A stretch of DNA of 43,855 nt from an uncultured Pseudomonadota bacterium. Its GTDB lineage: Bacteria > Pseudomonadota > Gammaproteobacteria > Xanthomonadales > Ahniellaceae. This document shows positions 24,454-34,552 of the stretch, one piece after another (the first letter of the stretch is position 1; each line of letters starts with the position of its first letter). Under the pieces are notes generated by a model, which was not told where the DNA came from, did no database searches, and worked only from the letters and a program-made list of their open reading frames with translations. The stretch is from NCBI GenBank assembly GCA_937996755.1, contig CALKUS010000017.1, positions 1-43,855 of the forward strand. The letters run 5' to 3'. Both the position numbers and the translations under genes were made by a program.

Positions 24454-26654
24454 ACCGCAACGCCCCACCCGACCGCCTCGCGGCGGCCTTCGACGCGCTC
24501 AAGCGCGGCCGCCTCGCGGAAGCGGAGAAGCTCGCGCGCGCGCTCGCGGCCGAACGCGCCACCGACGCACGCGCGCACGCGCTGCTCGGCCGCGTGCTGG
24601 CCGCGCGCGACGACCTCGCGGGCGCGCGGCAATCGGTCGACCGCGCGCTCGCGCTCGACGCGAAATCGGTACCCGCGCTCGTGGAGAGCGCCGCGCTCGC
24701 GAAGCGCGCGGGCGACGTCGACCGTGCGGTCGCCGACCTCGGCGCGCTCATCGCGGTGCAGCCGCTGTTCGCCGGGTTCCACCACGACCTCGGCGTGCTC
24801 GAGCTCGATCGCGGCAACCTCGCGGAAGCGCGCGACGCGCTGACGCGCGCGAAGGGCCTCGCGCCGAACCTCGCCGAGACGCGCTTCAAGCTCGGTAACG
24901 TGGAGTTCCGCGAGGAGCAGTGGGCCGCGGCCGCGGCCGAGTACCAGGTGGCGCTGCAGCTCAAGCCGGACGGGATCGAGACGGCGATCAACCTCGGCGA
25001 GGCGCTGCTGAAGCTCGACCGGCCGAAGGACGCGGTCGTCGCGTTCCGCCGCGCCGCCGCCCTGGACCCGAAGAACTACAAGGCGCGCGAGGGGACGTCG
25101 CGCGCGCTGTGGGACATGAAGGCCGACATGCGCGAGTGGCTGGCCGAGCGCGAGGCCATGGCGGCGATCGAAGACACGGCCATGGCATGGACGCGCCTCG
25201 GCGGCGACTACGGCTCGGCGAGCCATTTCGTGAAGTCGCGCGAAGCACTGGAGCGCGCGCTCGAGCGCGACCCCGACTACCTGCCCGCGCGCTGGGGCGT
25301 GATGCAGTCGCCGCACGACCTCATCTACCCGGACGCGGCCGCGCAGCAGCGCTTCCTCGCCGACTGGCGCGCCGGCCTCGAGTATTTCGAGGCGCACGAA
25401 TACGTGCCCGAACGCGTCGCCGAATACATCGCCTGCGTCGGCCAGGCCACGGACTTCTACCTGCACTACCTCGGCCTGCCGTTCGTCGAGGAGCAGAAGC
25501 GCTACGCGCGCGTGATCGAGCGCATGATGGCGGTCGTGGACGCGGCCGCGCCGTGGTCGCCGCCGGCCGCGCCGCGTGTGCGCGACGGGCGCATCCGCGT
25601 CGGCGTCGTCTCCGGCTTCCTGCGTCGCCACACGGTGACGAAGCTGTTCGGCGACATGGTCGTGAGGCTCGACCCCGCGCGCTTCGAGCTGTCGATGTTC
25701 CACACCGCGACGATCGACGACGACGTGACGAAGGCGCTGCGCGCGCGCGCCGACCACTTCGAGCTCGGCGAACGCACGATGCCGGGCTGGCTGCACGCGA
25801 TCCGCAACCGCGAGCTCGACGTGCTCGTCTACCTCGACATCGGCATGCACGCGATGATGCAGGCGCTCGCCGCGATCCGGCTCGCGCCGCGCCAGTACGT
25901 GCTCTGGGGCCACCCCGTCACGACCGGCTTCGCGGCGATCGACGCGTTCCTCACCAGCGACGCGATGGAGCCGCCCGACGGCGAGAAGCACTACAACGAG
26001 CGGCTGGTCCGGCTGCCGCGGCTCGGCTGCGCGTTCGCGCCGCCCGCGCACGAGATCGTCGACCCGCCCGAGCTCGCGAACGGCACAGGCCGCGTCGAAG
26101 TGTTCTTCGCGCAGTCGGCGTTCAAGATCGTGCCGGCGTTCGACGACGTGCTCGCGCGCATCGCCGCGCGCGTGCCGAACGCGCGCTTCCACCTGACGCC
26201 GCACCCGCAACCGCCGGTGAAGGACGCGCTGCGCGCGCGCCTGCGCAAGGCGTTCGCCGCGCGCGGCCTCGACTACGAGCGGCATGCCGGCACGTTCCGC
26301 TTCACGAGCGAGAAGGAATTCCTCGGGCTCGCGCGCGCCGCGCGCTTCAGCCTCGATTCGATCGGCTGGTCGGGCGGCAACACCACGCTCGAGATCCTGT
26401 GGCTCGACACGCCCGTGCTCACGCTGCCCGGCGAGCTCATGCGCAGCCGCCATACGATGGCGATCCTGCAGGCGCTCGGGCTGGACGAGCTCGTCGCGAA
26501 GGACCTCGACGACTACGTCGAGAAGGCTGCGCGGCTGGCGACGGACGACGAGTGGGTGGCGTCGCTGCGGCAGCGCATCCGCGAGCGCAAGCACGTGCTC
26601 TACAACGACGCGGGTGTGATCGAGGCGTTTGCGCGGGTACTGGCCGGAGACTGA
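24450..26654 (+). CDS. TPR-containing SPINDLY/O-GlcNAc transferase-like glycosyltransferase (copy 3)
   Basis: The 734-aa protein resembles copy 2 throughout but has about two extra TPR units (residues about 105-205), of which one, RFKLGNVEFREEQWAAAAAE, is a good match to the TPR consensus. The catalytic region begins near 380: H394 in GVVSGFLRRHTVTKLF, GHPVTTG at 487-493, K559 in FFAQSAFK and DSIGWSGGNTTLEIL at 636-650. The ATG overlaps the stop of copy 2, so both are translated from one message. A 168-bp inverted-repeat element starts 12 bases past its stop. Confidence 0.9.
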   Translation: MNRNAPPDRLAAAFDALKRGRLAEAEKLARALAAERATDARAHALLGRVLAARDDLAGARQSVDRALALDAKSVPALVESAALAKRAGDVDRAVADLGALIAVQPLFAGFHHDLGVLELDRGNLAEARDALTRAKGLAPNLAETRFKLGNVEFREEQWAAAAAEYQVALQLKPDGIETAINLGEALLKLDRPKDAVVAFRRAAALDPKNYKAREGTSRALWDMKADMREWLAEREAMAAIEDTAMAWTRLGGDYGSASHFVKSREALERALERDPDYLPARWGVMQSPHDLIYPDAAAQQRFLADWRAGLEYFEAHEYVPERVAEYIACVGQATDFYLHYLGLPFVEEQKRYARVIERMMAVVDAAAPWSPPAAPRVRDGRIRVGVVSGFLRRHTVTKLFGDMVVRLDPARFELSMFHTATIDDDVTKALRARADHFELGERTMPGWLHAIRNRELDVLVYLDIGMHAMMQALAAIRLAPRQYVLWGHPVTTGFAAIDAFLTSDAMEPPDGEKHYNERLVRLPRLGCAFAPPAHEIVDPPELANGTGRVEVFFAQSAFKIVPAFDDVLARIAARVPNARFHLTPHPQPPVKDALRARLRKAFAARGLDYERHAGTFRFTSEKEFLGLARAARFSLDSIGWSGGNTTLEILWLDTPVLTLPGELMRSRHTMAILQALGLDELVAKDLDDYVEKAARLATDDEWVASLRQRIRERKHVLYNDAGVIEAFARVLAGD

Positions 26655-26666
26655 TTCGCCCCCTCT

Positions 26667-26834
26667 CGTCATTCCCGCGAAGGCGGTCGCGGTGGGCGTC
26701 GCTTGCGCCATGCCGGTGGCATGGCGCGCGACCACCGCGGGTGAGCCAGGGATGGCGAACGGATGGACCGCACGTACGCAGGCATCGGTTCTCGCACGAA
26801 GCGAAAATGGATTCCCGCCTTCGCGGGAATGACG
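26667..26834. repeat. 168-bp MITE-like element with 20-bp perfect terminal inverted repeats
   Basis: The ends are CGTCATTCCCGCGAAGGCGG (26667-26686) and its exact reverse complement (26815-26834). The right end also forms the palindrome ATTCCCGC-CTTC-GCGGGAAT (26811-26830), of the ATTCCC-N8-GGGAAT type known from dispersed proteobacterial repeats such as Neisseria dRS3. Inside, GCGCCATGCC at 26705-26714 pairs perfectly with GGCATGGCGC at 26718-26727. No transposase is present. The element fills the gap between two convergent SPINDLY-type genes, and may terminate both. Confidence 0.8.
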
Positions 26835-26842
26835 GGGGAAGG

Positions 26843-28654
26843 TCAGCGGCCCTCGCGGACCATGTGCTCCACCGCCCGCTCGAACTCGCGCGCGAACGCG
26901 TCGGCATCCGCGAAACCCGCGCACACGCGATCGCGCAGCTCCTGGCGCAGCCGCAAGCGCAGCTCGACGTCTCCCGCGAGCCGCACCGCCGTCGCGACGT
27001 AATCGTCGCGCGACAGCGTCGCCAGCTCGCCCAGCGAAACCGACTCGAGCAGGCTCGCACTCTGCCGCGACACCAGCGTCTCGCCGGCGAGCGTCACGAC
27101 GGGCACGCCCATCCAGAGCGCGTCGCAAGTGGTGGCGCAGCCCGAGAACGGGAACGGGTCGAGCGCCACGTCCACGTCGGCGTACGACGCGAGCGTGTCG
27201 ACATGGGTGCCAAAACCCTGGAGCTCGATGCGCCCGGGCGCAATCGCGTGCGCGCCGAAGCGCTCGTGCACGAGCCATCGCGCCGTCTCCGCGTCGTCCA
27301 GCCCGCTGCCGCGCAGCCGCAGCGTGGCGTCCGGCACGGCGCGCAGGATCGCCGACCAGGTTTCGATGACTTCGGCATTGAGCTTCGCGAGGCGGTTGTA
27401 GCTCGCGAAGCGGACCGGACCCGGCTCGCGCGGCGCCACGCCGGGCGAAGCGGCGAGCGGCTCGTAGCAAAGCCGCCCGCGCGCCAGGCGCAGCACGCGC
27501 TCGGAGAAGTGCTGCGGCGAGGCGTCCGGCGTGAGCACGGGATCGCTGAGGTACCAGTCGATCGCGTCGAGGCCCGTGGTGCAGAAGTAGTCGAGCCAGC
27601 AGGCCTGTACGGGCGCGAGCCGCCGCGAGAGCGCGCGCAGGCGGTTCGCGGGCGCGTGGCCCGAAAGGTCGAACAGCACGTCGATGCCGTCGCCCGCGAT
27701 GCGCGCGGCGAGCGCGTCGTCGTCCAGTGTCCACGCTTCGTGCCAGCCGTCGGCGAGCGCGCGCAGCTCGCTCGTCGCCCCGTCGACGTGGCGGCTGCCC
27801 GCGTAGAGGAAGCAGGTGAAGCGCGTGCGGTCGATCGCACGCAGCAGCGGCAGCAGGAACGTCGCGACCGGCCCGGCATGGAAGCGCGGCGACACGAAGC
27901 CCAGGCGCAGCGGCGGGCCGCCGCGCGATGCGCGGCGTTCGCGGGCGATGTCGCCGTGGCGCTCGGCCCACGTGCGGTGCTCGCGATAGAGGCGTTCCGC
28001 GCCGATGCCGGGCACGTGCTGCAGCGCGATCAGGTAGTTGCTGCGCGCCTCGGCCCAGCCGGGCACCTGCGCGAGCAGCGTTTCCGACTGCGCGACGGAT
28101 CGCTCCGGCGCGCCGCGGTCGAGCAGCACGGTGGCGAGCAGCAGTCGCGCCTCGTGCAGCGTGGGTTCGAGTGCGAGCACGCGCTCGAGCGTGCGCTCGG
28201 CGAGGACGAGGCGTCCGAGCGACGCGGCCGCGCGACCACGCGCGAGCAGCGCGCGCACGTCGTCCTCGATGCCGGCCAGCGCGGCGAGTGCGGTTTCGGC
28301 GTCGCCACCCGACTCGGCCGCGAGGCCCAGGTTGATGCGGGCTCCGCGATGCGCCGGGTCGATCGCGAGCGCCGCGCGCGCTGCGAGCTGCGCCGGGTGC
28401 CACTGGCGCCGCGCGAGCTCGATGGCCGCGAGGTTCGCATGCGGCAGCGGACCGGCCGCGCCCGCCGCGAGCGCGTCGCGCACCAGCCCCGCGGCCTCGT
28501 CGTGCCGCCCTTGCTGGTGGCGCAGCAGCCCCCACATGTGCAGGGCGTCCGGGTCGCCCGGTGCCCGGGCCAGGTGCGCGGCATAGGCGCGATCGGCCTC
28601 GTCGAGGCGGCCCGCGCGGTGCGCGGCCAGCGCCTGCGCCAGCGCGCCGCTCAC
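26843..28654 (-). CDS. TPR-containing SPINDLY/O-GlcNAc transferase (copy 4, canonical catalytic motifs)
   Basis: The 603-aa protein has six or so TPR-like units (1-235) and a GT41 domain from about 249 that is closer to plant SPINDLY and eukaryotic OGT than the other copies here. H259 lies in GFVSPRFHAGPVATF; LFDLSGHAPANRL is at 327-339; QACWLDYFCTTGLDAIDWYLSD at about 350-371; K424 in SYNRLAKLN corresponds to the essential OGT lysine; and LDPFPFSGCATTCDALWMGVPVV is near 498-520. The GTG at 28654 starts just before the first repeat; no better upstream start exists. It is a single-gene unit, convergent with copy 3 and divergent from ettA. Confidence 0.92.
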   Translation of the reverse strand: MSGALAQALAAHRAGRLDEADRAYAAHLARAPGDPDALHMWGLLRHQQGRHDEAAGLVRDALAAGAAGPLPHANLAAIELARRQWHPAQLAARAALAIDPAHRGARINLGLAAESGGDAETALAALAGIEDDVRALLARGRAAASLGRLVLAERTLERVLALEPTLHEARLLLATVLLDRGAPERSVAQSETLLAQVPGWAEARSNYLIALQHVPGIGAERLYREHRTWAERHGDIARERRASRGGPPLRLGFVSPRFHAGPVATFLLPLLRAIDRTRFTCFLYAGSRHVDGATSELRALADGWHEAWTLDDDALAARIAGDGIDVLFDLSGHAPANRLRALSRRLAPVQACWLDYFCTTGLDAIDWYLSDPVLTPDASPQHFSERVLRLARGRLCYEPLAASPGVAPREPGPVRFASYNRLAKLNAEVIETWSAILRAVPDATLRLRGSGLDDAETARWLVHERFGAHAIAPGRIELQGFGTHVDTLASYADVDVALDPFPFSGCATTCDALWMGVPVVTLAGETLVSRQSASLLESVSLGELATLSRDDYVATAVRLAGDVELRLRLRQELRDRVCAGFADADAFAREFERAVEHMVREGR

Positions 28655-28669
28655 GGGCGTGGCGCGCGC

Positions 28670-28698
28670 TGGACTTGGGCCAGCGCGTCCCCGACAAT
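28670..28698 (+). promoter_or_regulatory. Candidate promoter for ettA
   Basis: TGGACT (28670-28675) and GACAAT (28693-28698) are separated by 17 bp; each matches the sigma70 hexamers at four of six positions. The predicted leader to the ettA ATG would be about 80 bases. It is the only pair with correct spacing that I saw in the gap. Confidence 0.35.
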
Positions 28699-28783
28699 TC
28701 GCACTCTCCCCGTCCACCCCGCGCTGCGTCTCCGCGCGCTTGCCGGTGGGCTTCCCGTCCGTTTCATCGCCGTTGGAACCGCC

Positions 28784-30448
<1,665 letters not shown>

Positions 30449-30460
30449 CGGCGCGAATCG

Positions 30461-30603
30461 GCAGGGGCTAGGGTCTAGGGTCTAGGGGCTAGGGCGCACA
30501 TACGAGGCGCCTCGAAGATTCGCGCGTTGCACTGCAATCGGCCGAAGACTTGGGTGTAGTCGCCCTAGCCCCTAACCCCTAGCCCCTAACCCCTAGCCCC
30601 TGC
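30461..30603. repeat. Inverted CCCTAGN heptamer element with 64-bp core
   Basis: Left arm 30461-30496 carries units GGGGCTA, GGGTCTA, GGGTCTA, GGGGCTA; right arm 30561-30603 carries CCCTAGC, CCCTAAC, CCCTAGC, CCCTAAC, CCCTAGC, CCCTGC. Read on one strand both arms start with GCAGGGGCTAGGG and end with CTAGGGCG, and the right arm has one unit more. The core contains a 12-bp palindrome, CGAGGCGCCTCG, at 30503-30514. The element separates the convergent ettA and radical SAM genes, and the TAG stop of the latter begins on its last base. It could be a bidirectional terminator; there is no T tract. Confidence 0.85.
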
Positions 30604-31538
30604 TAGGTGGCAGCAGTGTGGAACGAGGGGCCCTCGTTCCCCACGGGCCCGATCTCGCATTCGCCGCACACCGGCATCGTCTCGCGCTCTTTCTTCATCG
30701 TGTCGATGAATTTCGCGCGGCGGTCGCCGAACAGGATCTCGCTGTACTTCTGCTCGCGCAGGTTGCCGAACACGGACGCCTTCGGGTGCATGCAGCACGG
30801 CACGACGGTGCCGTCCCAGTCGACGTAGAGCAGGTTGATCTGCCCGTGCCACGGGTGGTCCTTGAACTGGCTCGCGTCGGCGACGAAGAAGCACGGGCCG
30901 GGCGGCGCCTTCGCGGCGCGGCCGGTCATGTTGTTGATCGATTCCGGCAGGATCATCCAGCGGCGGAATTCCGGCGTCCAGCCGCGCGGGACGAGCACGG
31001 ATTCCCAGCGCGCGCGGTGCTCGGGCACTTCGCTCACCGAGCGCGTGATCAGTTGCAGCTTCGGCGAATGGCGGTCGCGCAGGTCCTTCGCGCGTTCGAG
31101 GAACTCGATCAGTTTTTCCCACTTCGACGGCGGGCGCAGGCGCTCGTACTCCGCGGGCGTGCCGTCGCCGTCGCAGCTCACGACGAGGCGCGTGAGCACG
31201 TTCAGGCGCAGCATCTCCTCGAAGTCGTTCCAGTAGACCTGCTGCGCGTTCGTCGAGATCTCGACCGCCTGCGTGGTCCACTTCTGCTGCGGAATCAGCG
31301 CGACGCACTTCGACAGCTCCTTGTGCAGGAGCGGCTCGCCGAAGTTGAAGAGGCGCATGGTGTGCACCTCGTCCACGTCGATGTTCGCGAGGCAGCGCGC
31401 GAAATCGTCGACCGCGATGCGCTTGATCTTCGGCAACAGCGTCGAGTTCGGGCAGCCCACGCAGCGCAGCTGGCAGCCGTGGACGACGTCGAAGTGCAGG
31501 TTGTAGATGCCGGTGGCGCGCAACGCGGGTTTCGCCAT
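30603..31538 (-). CDS. Radical SAM protein with SPASM-like C terminus
   Basis: The 311-aa protein has the radical SAM cluster C22-x3-C26-x2-C29 (CQLRCVGC), which binds a 4Fe-4S cluster and S-adenosylmethionine, followed by the FNFGEPLLH (GGE-like) segment at 64-72 and VEISTNA. The C terminus has SPASM-like cysteines: C216, CC at 248-249 in VPCCMHPKASVFGNL, and C291 and C294 in CGEC. SPASM enzymes often modify peptides or, in some cases, sugars. It is the last gene of the glycan operon, 26 bp after the SPINDLY gene. The ATG at 31538 lacks a Shine-Dalgarno sequence; a GTG at 31562 is an alternative. The substrate is unknown. Confidence 0.88.
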   Translation of the reverse strand: MAKPALRATGIYNLHFDVVHGCQLRCVGCPNSTLLPKIKRIAVDDFARCLANIDVDEVHTMRLFNFGEPLLHKELSKCVALIPQQKWTTQAVEISTNAQQVYWNDFEEMLRLNVLTRLVVSCDGDGTPAEYERLRPPSKWEKLIEFLERAKDLRDRHSPKLQLITRSVSEVPEHRARWESVLVPRGWTPEFRRWMILPESINNMTGRAAKAPPGPCFFVADASQFKDHPWHGQINLLYVDWDGTVVPCCMHPKASVFGNLREQKYSEILFGDRRAKFIDTMKKERETMPVCGECEIGPVGNEGPSFHTAAT

Positions 31539-31564
31539 TCTGGAGGTCGCGCAGGATACCACCC

Positions 31565-33664
31565 CTACCCCGCCTGCCCGGCCCGTCCACAGGCCTGCCA
31601 CAGGAACGCCTCCAGGGCGCGGATCGGGGCGCGATCCTCGTACAGGACGCCCTTGCGCTCGCGGATCGTCGCGACGCAGTGCGCGTGGAATGCGGGGTCG
31701 CGGACCAGGCGCACGACGATGGCCACGTAGTGGTCCAGGTCGCGCGCCGAGAGCTCGCCGGCCAGGCCGAGCAGCTCGAGCATTCCGTGCGTGTGGCGGG
31801 CGCGCATGAACGCACCCGCGCTCGTCACCACGGGCAGGTCGGTGGACAGCGCCTCGAGCGTGGTGTGGCCGCCGCTCCAGCCGAACGTGTCGACCATCGC
31901 GTCGGCTTCGCGCATGAGCGCGATGAAGCGCTCGCGCGACAGGAACGGGTGCAGCGTGGCGCGCGCATCGAAGTCCATGCCGGCCGCCGCGAACGCGGCG
32001 CGCAGGCGCCCGGCCAGCTCGGCGCGGGCGGGTGCCGCGGGGTGCGGCACGAAGTCGAAGCGCGCCTCGGGCAGCGCCTGCGCGAGGCGCACGATGAGCT
32101 CGTAGTTGCACGGCAGCATCTTGTAGATGCTCTGCGCGCAGAACAGGCGCGGCGCGCCGACGTTGCGCGTGGTGCGCGGTACGGCGCCGTGCGTGCCCGG
32201 GTCGGGGAAGCTGATGCCGAGCGCGGGCAGGCGCACGAGGCGCTCGGTGTAGTGCGCCTCGCCATCGGGCGCTTCCATCGCGTCGCCCGTGAGGAACGAA
32301 TCGACGCTCGCGAGGCCACTCGTGACCGGATGGCCCCAGGCCATCGCGGTGACGGGCGCGAAGCGCAGCGCCGAGAGCAACTGCGTGAGGCCGTCCATGC
32401 CGATGTCGAGCCAGACGAGCGCGTCGAGCTCGGCGGCCTCCAGCGCCGCGACCCACGCGTCGTTCGTGCGGTGGCCGCGGATGAGCGCGTCGCACGCGCG
32501 GCGCGCGATCTCGGTCATCTCGTCCTGCACCGGGCCGAGCGCGATCGCGAACACTTCGAAGCGCGAGCGGTCGAGCTCCGTGAGCCAGCGCTCGAACAGG
32601 CCCCACACGGTGTGGTTGCGCAGGTACGCGGACGCGAAGCCGATGCGCAGCTTGCCGGTCGCGCGCGGGCGCTCGCGGTGGCGCACCTGCGGGAACGCGT
32701 GGCGCGCCCAGCGCGACACGAGCGCGCCGTAACGCCGCTGCAGCGGCGCGAGGTCGCCGCCCTGGTAGTGCACGAAGAAGGCCGGCATCAGCACGAGCGC
32801 CTCGGCGACGAGTGCGCGCGGCAGCGCGGTGACGTCCAGCGCCTCGAACGTCGCAAGCCCTTCGAGCCAGCGCGCGCGCCACGTCGCGACGTCGGTATCG
32901 TCCGCGTAGGTGAACGGCATCAGCTGCCAGTGCACCCAGCGCGCACAGAGGTCGTCGGGTCGCGCGGCGAGCACTTGTTCGAGCGCGGCACGGGCCTCGA
33001 GGTTCGAGCCCATGCGCGACAGCGCCATGCCCTGCTCGCGCAACCGGTCGAGGTCGCCCGGCGCGAGCGCGATCTCGCGCTCGCGTGCAGCGCGCGCAGC
33101 GTCGTGGCGTCCGGCGAGCTCGGCCGCTTCCGCGAGCCCGCGCCACGCGTTCGGATTGCCGGGATCGGCGGCCGTCCACCACGAACAGTCGTCCCAGGCA
33201 CCGGCGCCGTCGTATGCGCGCAGGCGCGCAATCGCGCGCTGCATGCGTGCCTCGGGCCAGTCAGGCCGCGCGGCGAGGCAGGCATCGAGCTCGGCGAGCG
33301 CAGCGTCCAGGTCGCCGGACTCGAGCAGCGCGCCCGCGAGCTGCAGGCGCAGCATGGGCGTCCCCGGCGCGAGCGCGAGCGCGGCGCGCAGCGCGGCGGC
33401 CGCACCCGCGAAGTCGCCGGCCTGCCCGCGCGCGATGCCGAGCGCATGGTGGCTGCCCGGGAAGCGCGGCGCGCAGGCGACGAAGCGCTCGGTGACCGCG
33501 AGCGCGAGCTCGACGTCGTTGCCCGACAGCGCGATGGACGCGGCGCGCGCGAGCTCGGCCTGCGCGACGGGGCCGGACGCGAGCCATGCGCGCAACGATT
33601 CGAGCGCGCGCGGGTCGCGCGCACGCGCGAGCCGCTCGCTGCGCTCCAGGTCGGCGACGCTCAT
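31565..33664 (-). CDS. TPR-containing SPINDLY/O-GlcNAc transferase-like glycosyltransferase (copy 5)
   Basis: The 699-aa protein has TPR-like repeats over about 35-245, a linker, and a GT41-type region from about 338. Key positions match the other copies: H351 in GFASAYLRNHTVWGLF, GHPVTSG at 444-450, K515 in LFCAQSIYK, and DTFGWSGGHTTLEAL at 592-606. It is the copy embedded in the exporter operon; its ATG overlaps the stop of a GT2 gene (ATGA), so its product probably acts on the same glycan or on a protein carrying it. The TAG stop lies 26 bp before the radical SAM start. Confidence 0.9.
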   Translation of the reverse strand: MSVADLERSERLARARDPRALESLRAWLASGPVAQAELARAASIALSGNDVELALAVTERFVACAPRFPGSHHALGIARGQAGDFAGAAAALRAALALAPGTPMLRLQLAGALLESGDLDAALAELDACLAARPDWPEARMQRAIARLRAYDGAGAWDDCSWWTAADPGNPNAWRGLAEAAELAGRHDAARAAREREIALAPGDLDRLREQGMALSRMGSNLEARAALEQVLAARPDDLCARWVHWQLMPFTYADDTDVATWRARWLEGLATFEALDVTALPRALVAEALVLMPAFFVHYQGGDLAPLQRRYGALVSRWARHAFPQVRHRERPRATGKLRIGFASAYLRNHTVWGLFERWLTELDRSRFEVFAIALGPVQDEMTEIARRACDALIRGHRTNDAWVAALEAAELDALVWLDIGMDGLTQLLSALRFAPVTAMAWGHPVTSGLASVDSFLTGDAMEAPDGEAHYTERLVRLPALGISFPDPGTHGAVPRTTRNVGAPRLFCAQSIYKMLPCNYELIVRLAQALPEARFDFVPHPAAPARAELAGRLRAAFAAAGMDFDARATLHPFLSRERFIALMREADAMVDTFGWSGGHTTLEALSTDLPVVTSAGAFMRARHTHGMLELLGLAGELSARDLDHYVAIVVRLVRDPAFHAHCVATIRERKGVLYEDRAPIRALEAFLWQACGRAGQAG

Positions 33665-34551
33665 CGCGTCAGCGCGATGCGTGCCGCGCGCGGCAGCGCG
33701 GCCAGGAGTCGCAGCGACGCGAGCCCGGAAAGGCCGAGGAACACGAGCGCACGCTTCCACGCCGGGTCGCGCGCGCCGTCGAACTTGCGGTAGTAGCGCC
33801 ACATGCCGCGGTGCTTGTGCCAGCGCACGAACAGCGGACGTCCGCCGCTGGAGCCGCCCTTCGCGTGCATCACCGTGGCCTGGTTCGCGACGAGCACGGA
33901 ATAGCCGGCGTCGCGCGCGCGGCGGCAGAGATCGAGGTCCTCGCAATGCAGCCGATAACCTTCGTCGAACCCGCCGAGCGTCGCGAACGCGGCGCGCGGC
34001 ACGAGCATCAGCGCACCGGAAATCGCGTCGACGCGCTGCACGGGCGTGGCGCTCGCCGGCAGCGAGACGCCGAGGCTGCCATCGAGCTTCGCCAGCCCGA
34101 ACGTCTGCGCGAGGGAATGCGCGAACGTCGGGTCGCGACGGCGTGCGGCCGGCTCGCGACGGCCGGCAGCGTCGCGCACGTCGGCGCCGAGCATGCCGAC
34201 GACCGGATCGGTGGCCGCGACGGCGAGCAGCCGCGCAACGGTGTCCCACTCCAGCAGGCAGTCGGGATTGAGGAACAGCAGCCATGGCGCGCGCGTCGCG
34301 TTCGCGCCCTGGTTGCACGCGGTCGCGAAACCGGGGTTGCCGGTGTTGCGGATCACGCGCAGGCGCGCATCGCCCGCGTGCGCGAACTCGACGCGTTCGA
34401 TCGCGCCGTCGCGCGATGCATTGTCGACGATCACGAGCTCGGTGACGCCCTCGGCCGCGAGCACGCGGCGCACGCAGTCCGCCAGCGTGGCGCCGGAATC
34501 GTGCGTGACGACGACGACCGCCACGCCGACGCGTGCGTCCGCCGCCGTCAT
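33661..34551 (-). CDS. GT2 family glycosyltransferase (rhamnosyltransferase-like)
   Basis: The 296-aa protein has the GT-A fold of family 2: VAVVVVTHDSGATLADCV at residues 10-27, IVDNASRDG at 41-49, GNPGFATACNQGA at 71-83, and the metal-binding LFLNPDC at 92-98. GGFDEGYRLHCEDLDLCRRA, with the ED pair of the catalytic region, is near 195-215. The type resembles WbbL-like transferases that add deoxyhexoses to O-antigen or similar chains; the sugar is unproven. The C terminus (about 263-296) is basic and hydrophobic and may sit on the membrane. One base separates it from the upstream gene stop. Confidence 0.9.
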   Translation of the reverse strand: MTAADARVGVAVVVVTHDSGATLADCVRRVLAAEGVTELVIVDNASRDGAIERVEFAHAGDARLRVIRNTGNPGFATACNQGANATRAPWLLFLNPDCLLEWDTVARLLAVAATDPVVGMLGADVRDAAGRREPAARRRDPTFAHSLAQTFGLAKLDGSLGVSLPASATPVQRVDAISGALMLVPRAAFATLGGFDEGYRLHCEDLDLCRRARDAGYSVLVANQATVMHAKGGSSGGRPLFVRWHKHRGMWRYYRKFDGARDPAWKRALVFLGLSGLASLRLLAALPRAARIALTR

Positions 34552-34552
34552 C

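Noticed and set aside
26629..26832. 67-codon frame across the inverted-repeat element
   Set aside because: It is translation of the repeat (typical SRLRGND/FPRRRES-type readings in other frames) and overlaps the end of copy 3.
24288..28697. 1,469-codon minus-strand open frame
   Set aside because: Antisense to copies 2 and 3 and out of frame with copy 4; no recognisable domain. The stretch through 26667-26834 is the usual translation of an inverted-repeat element.
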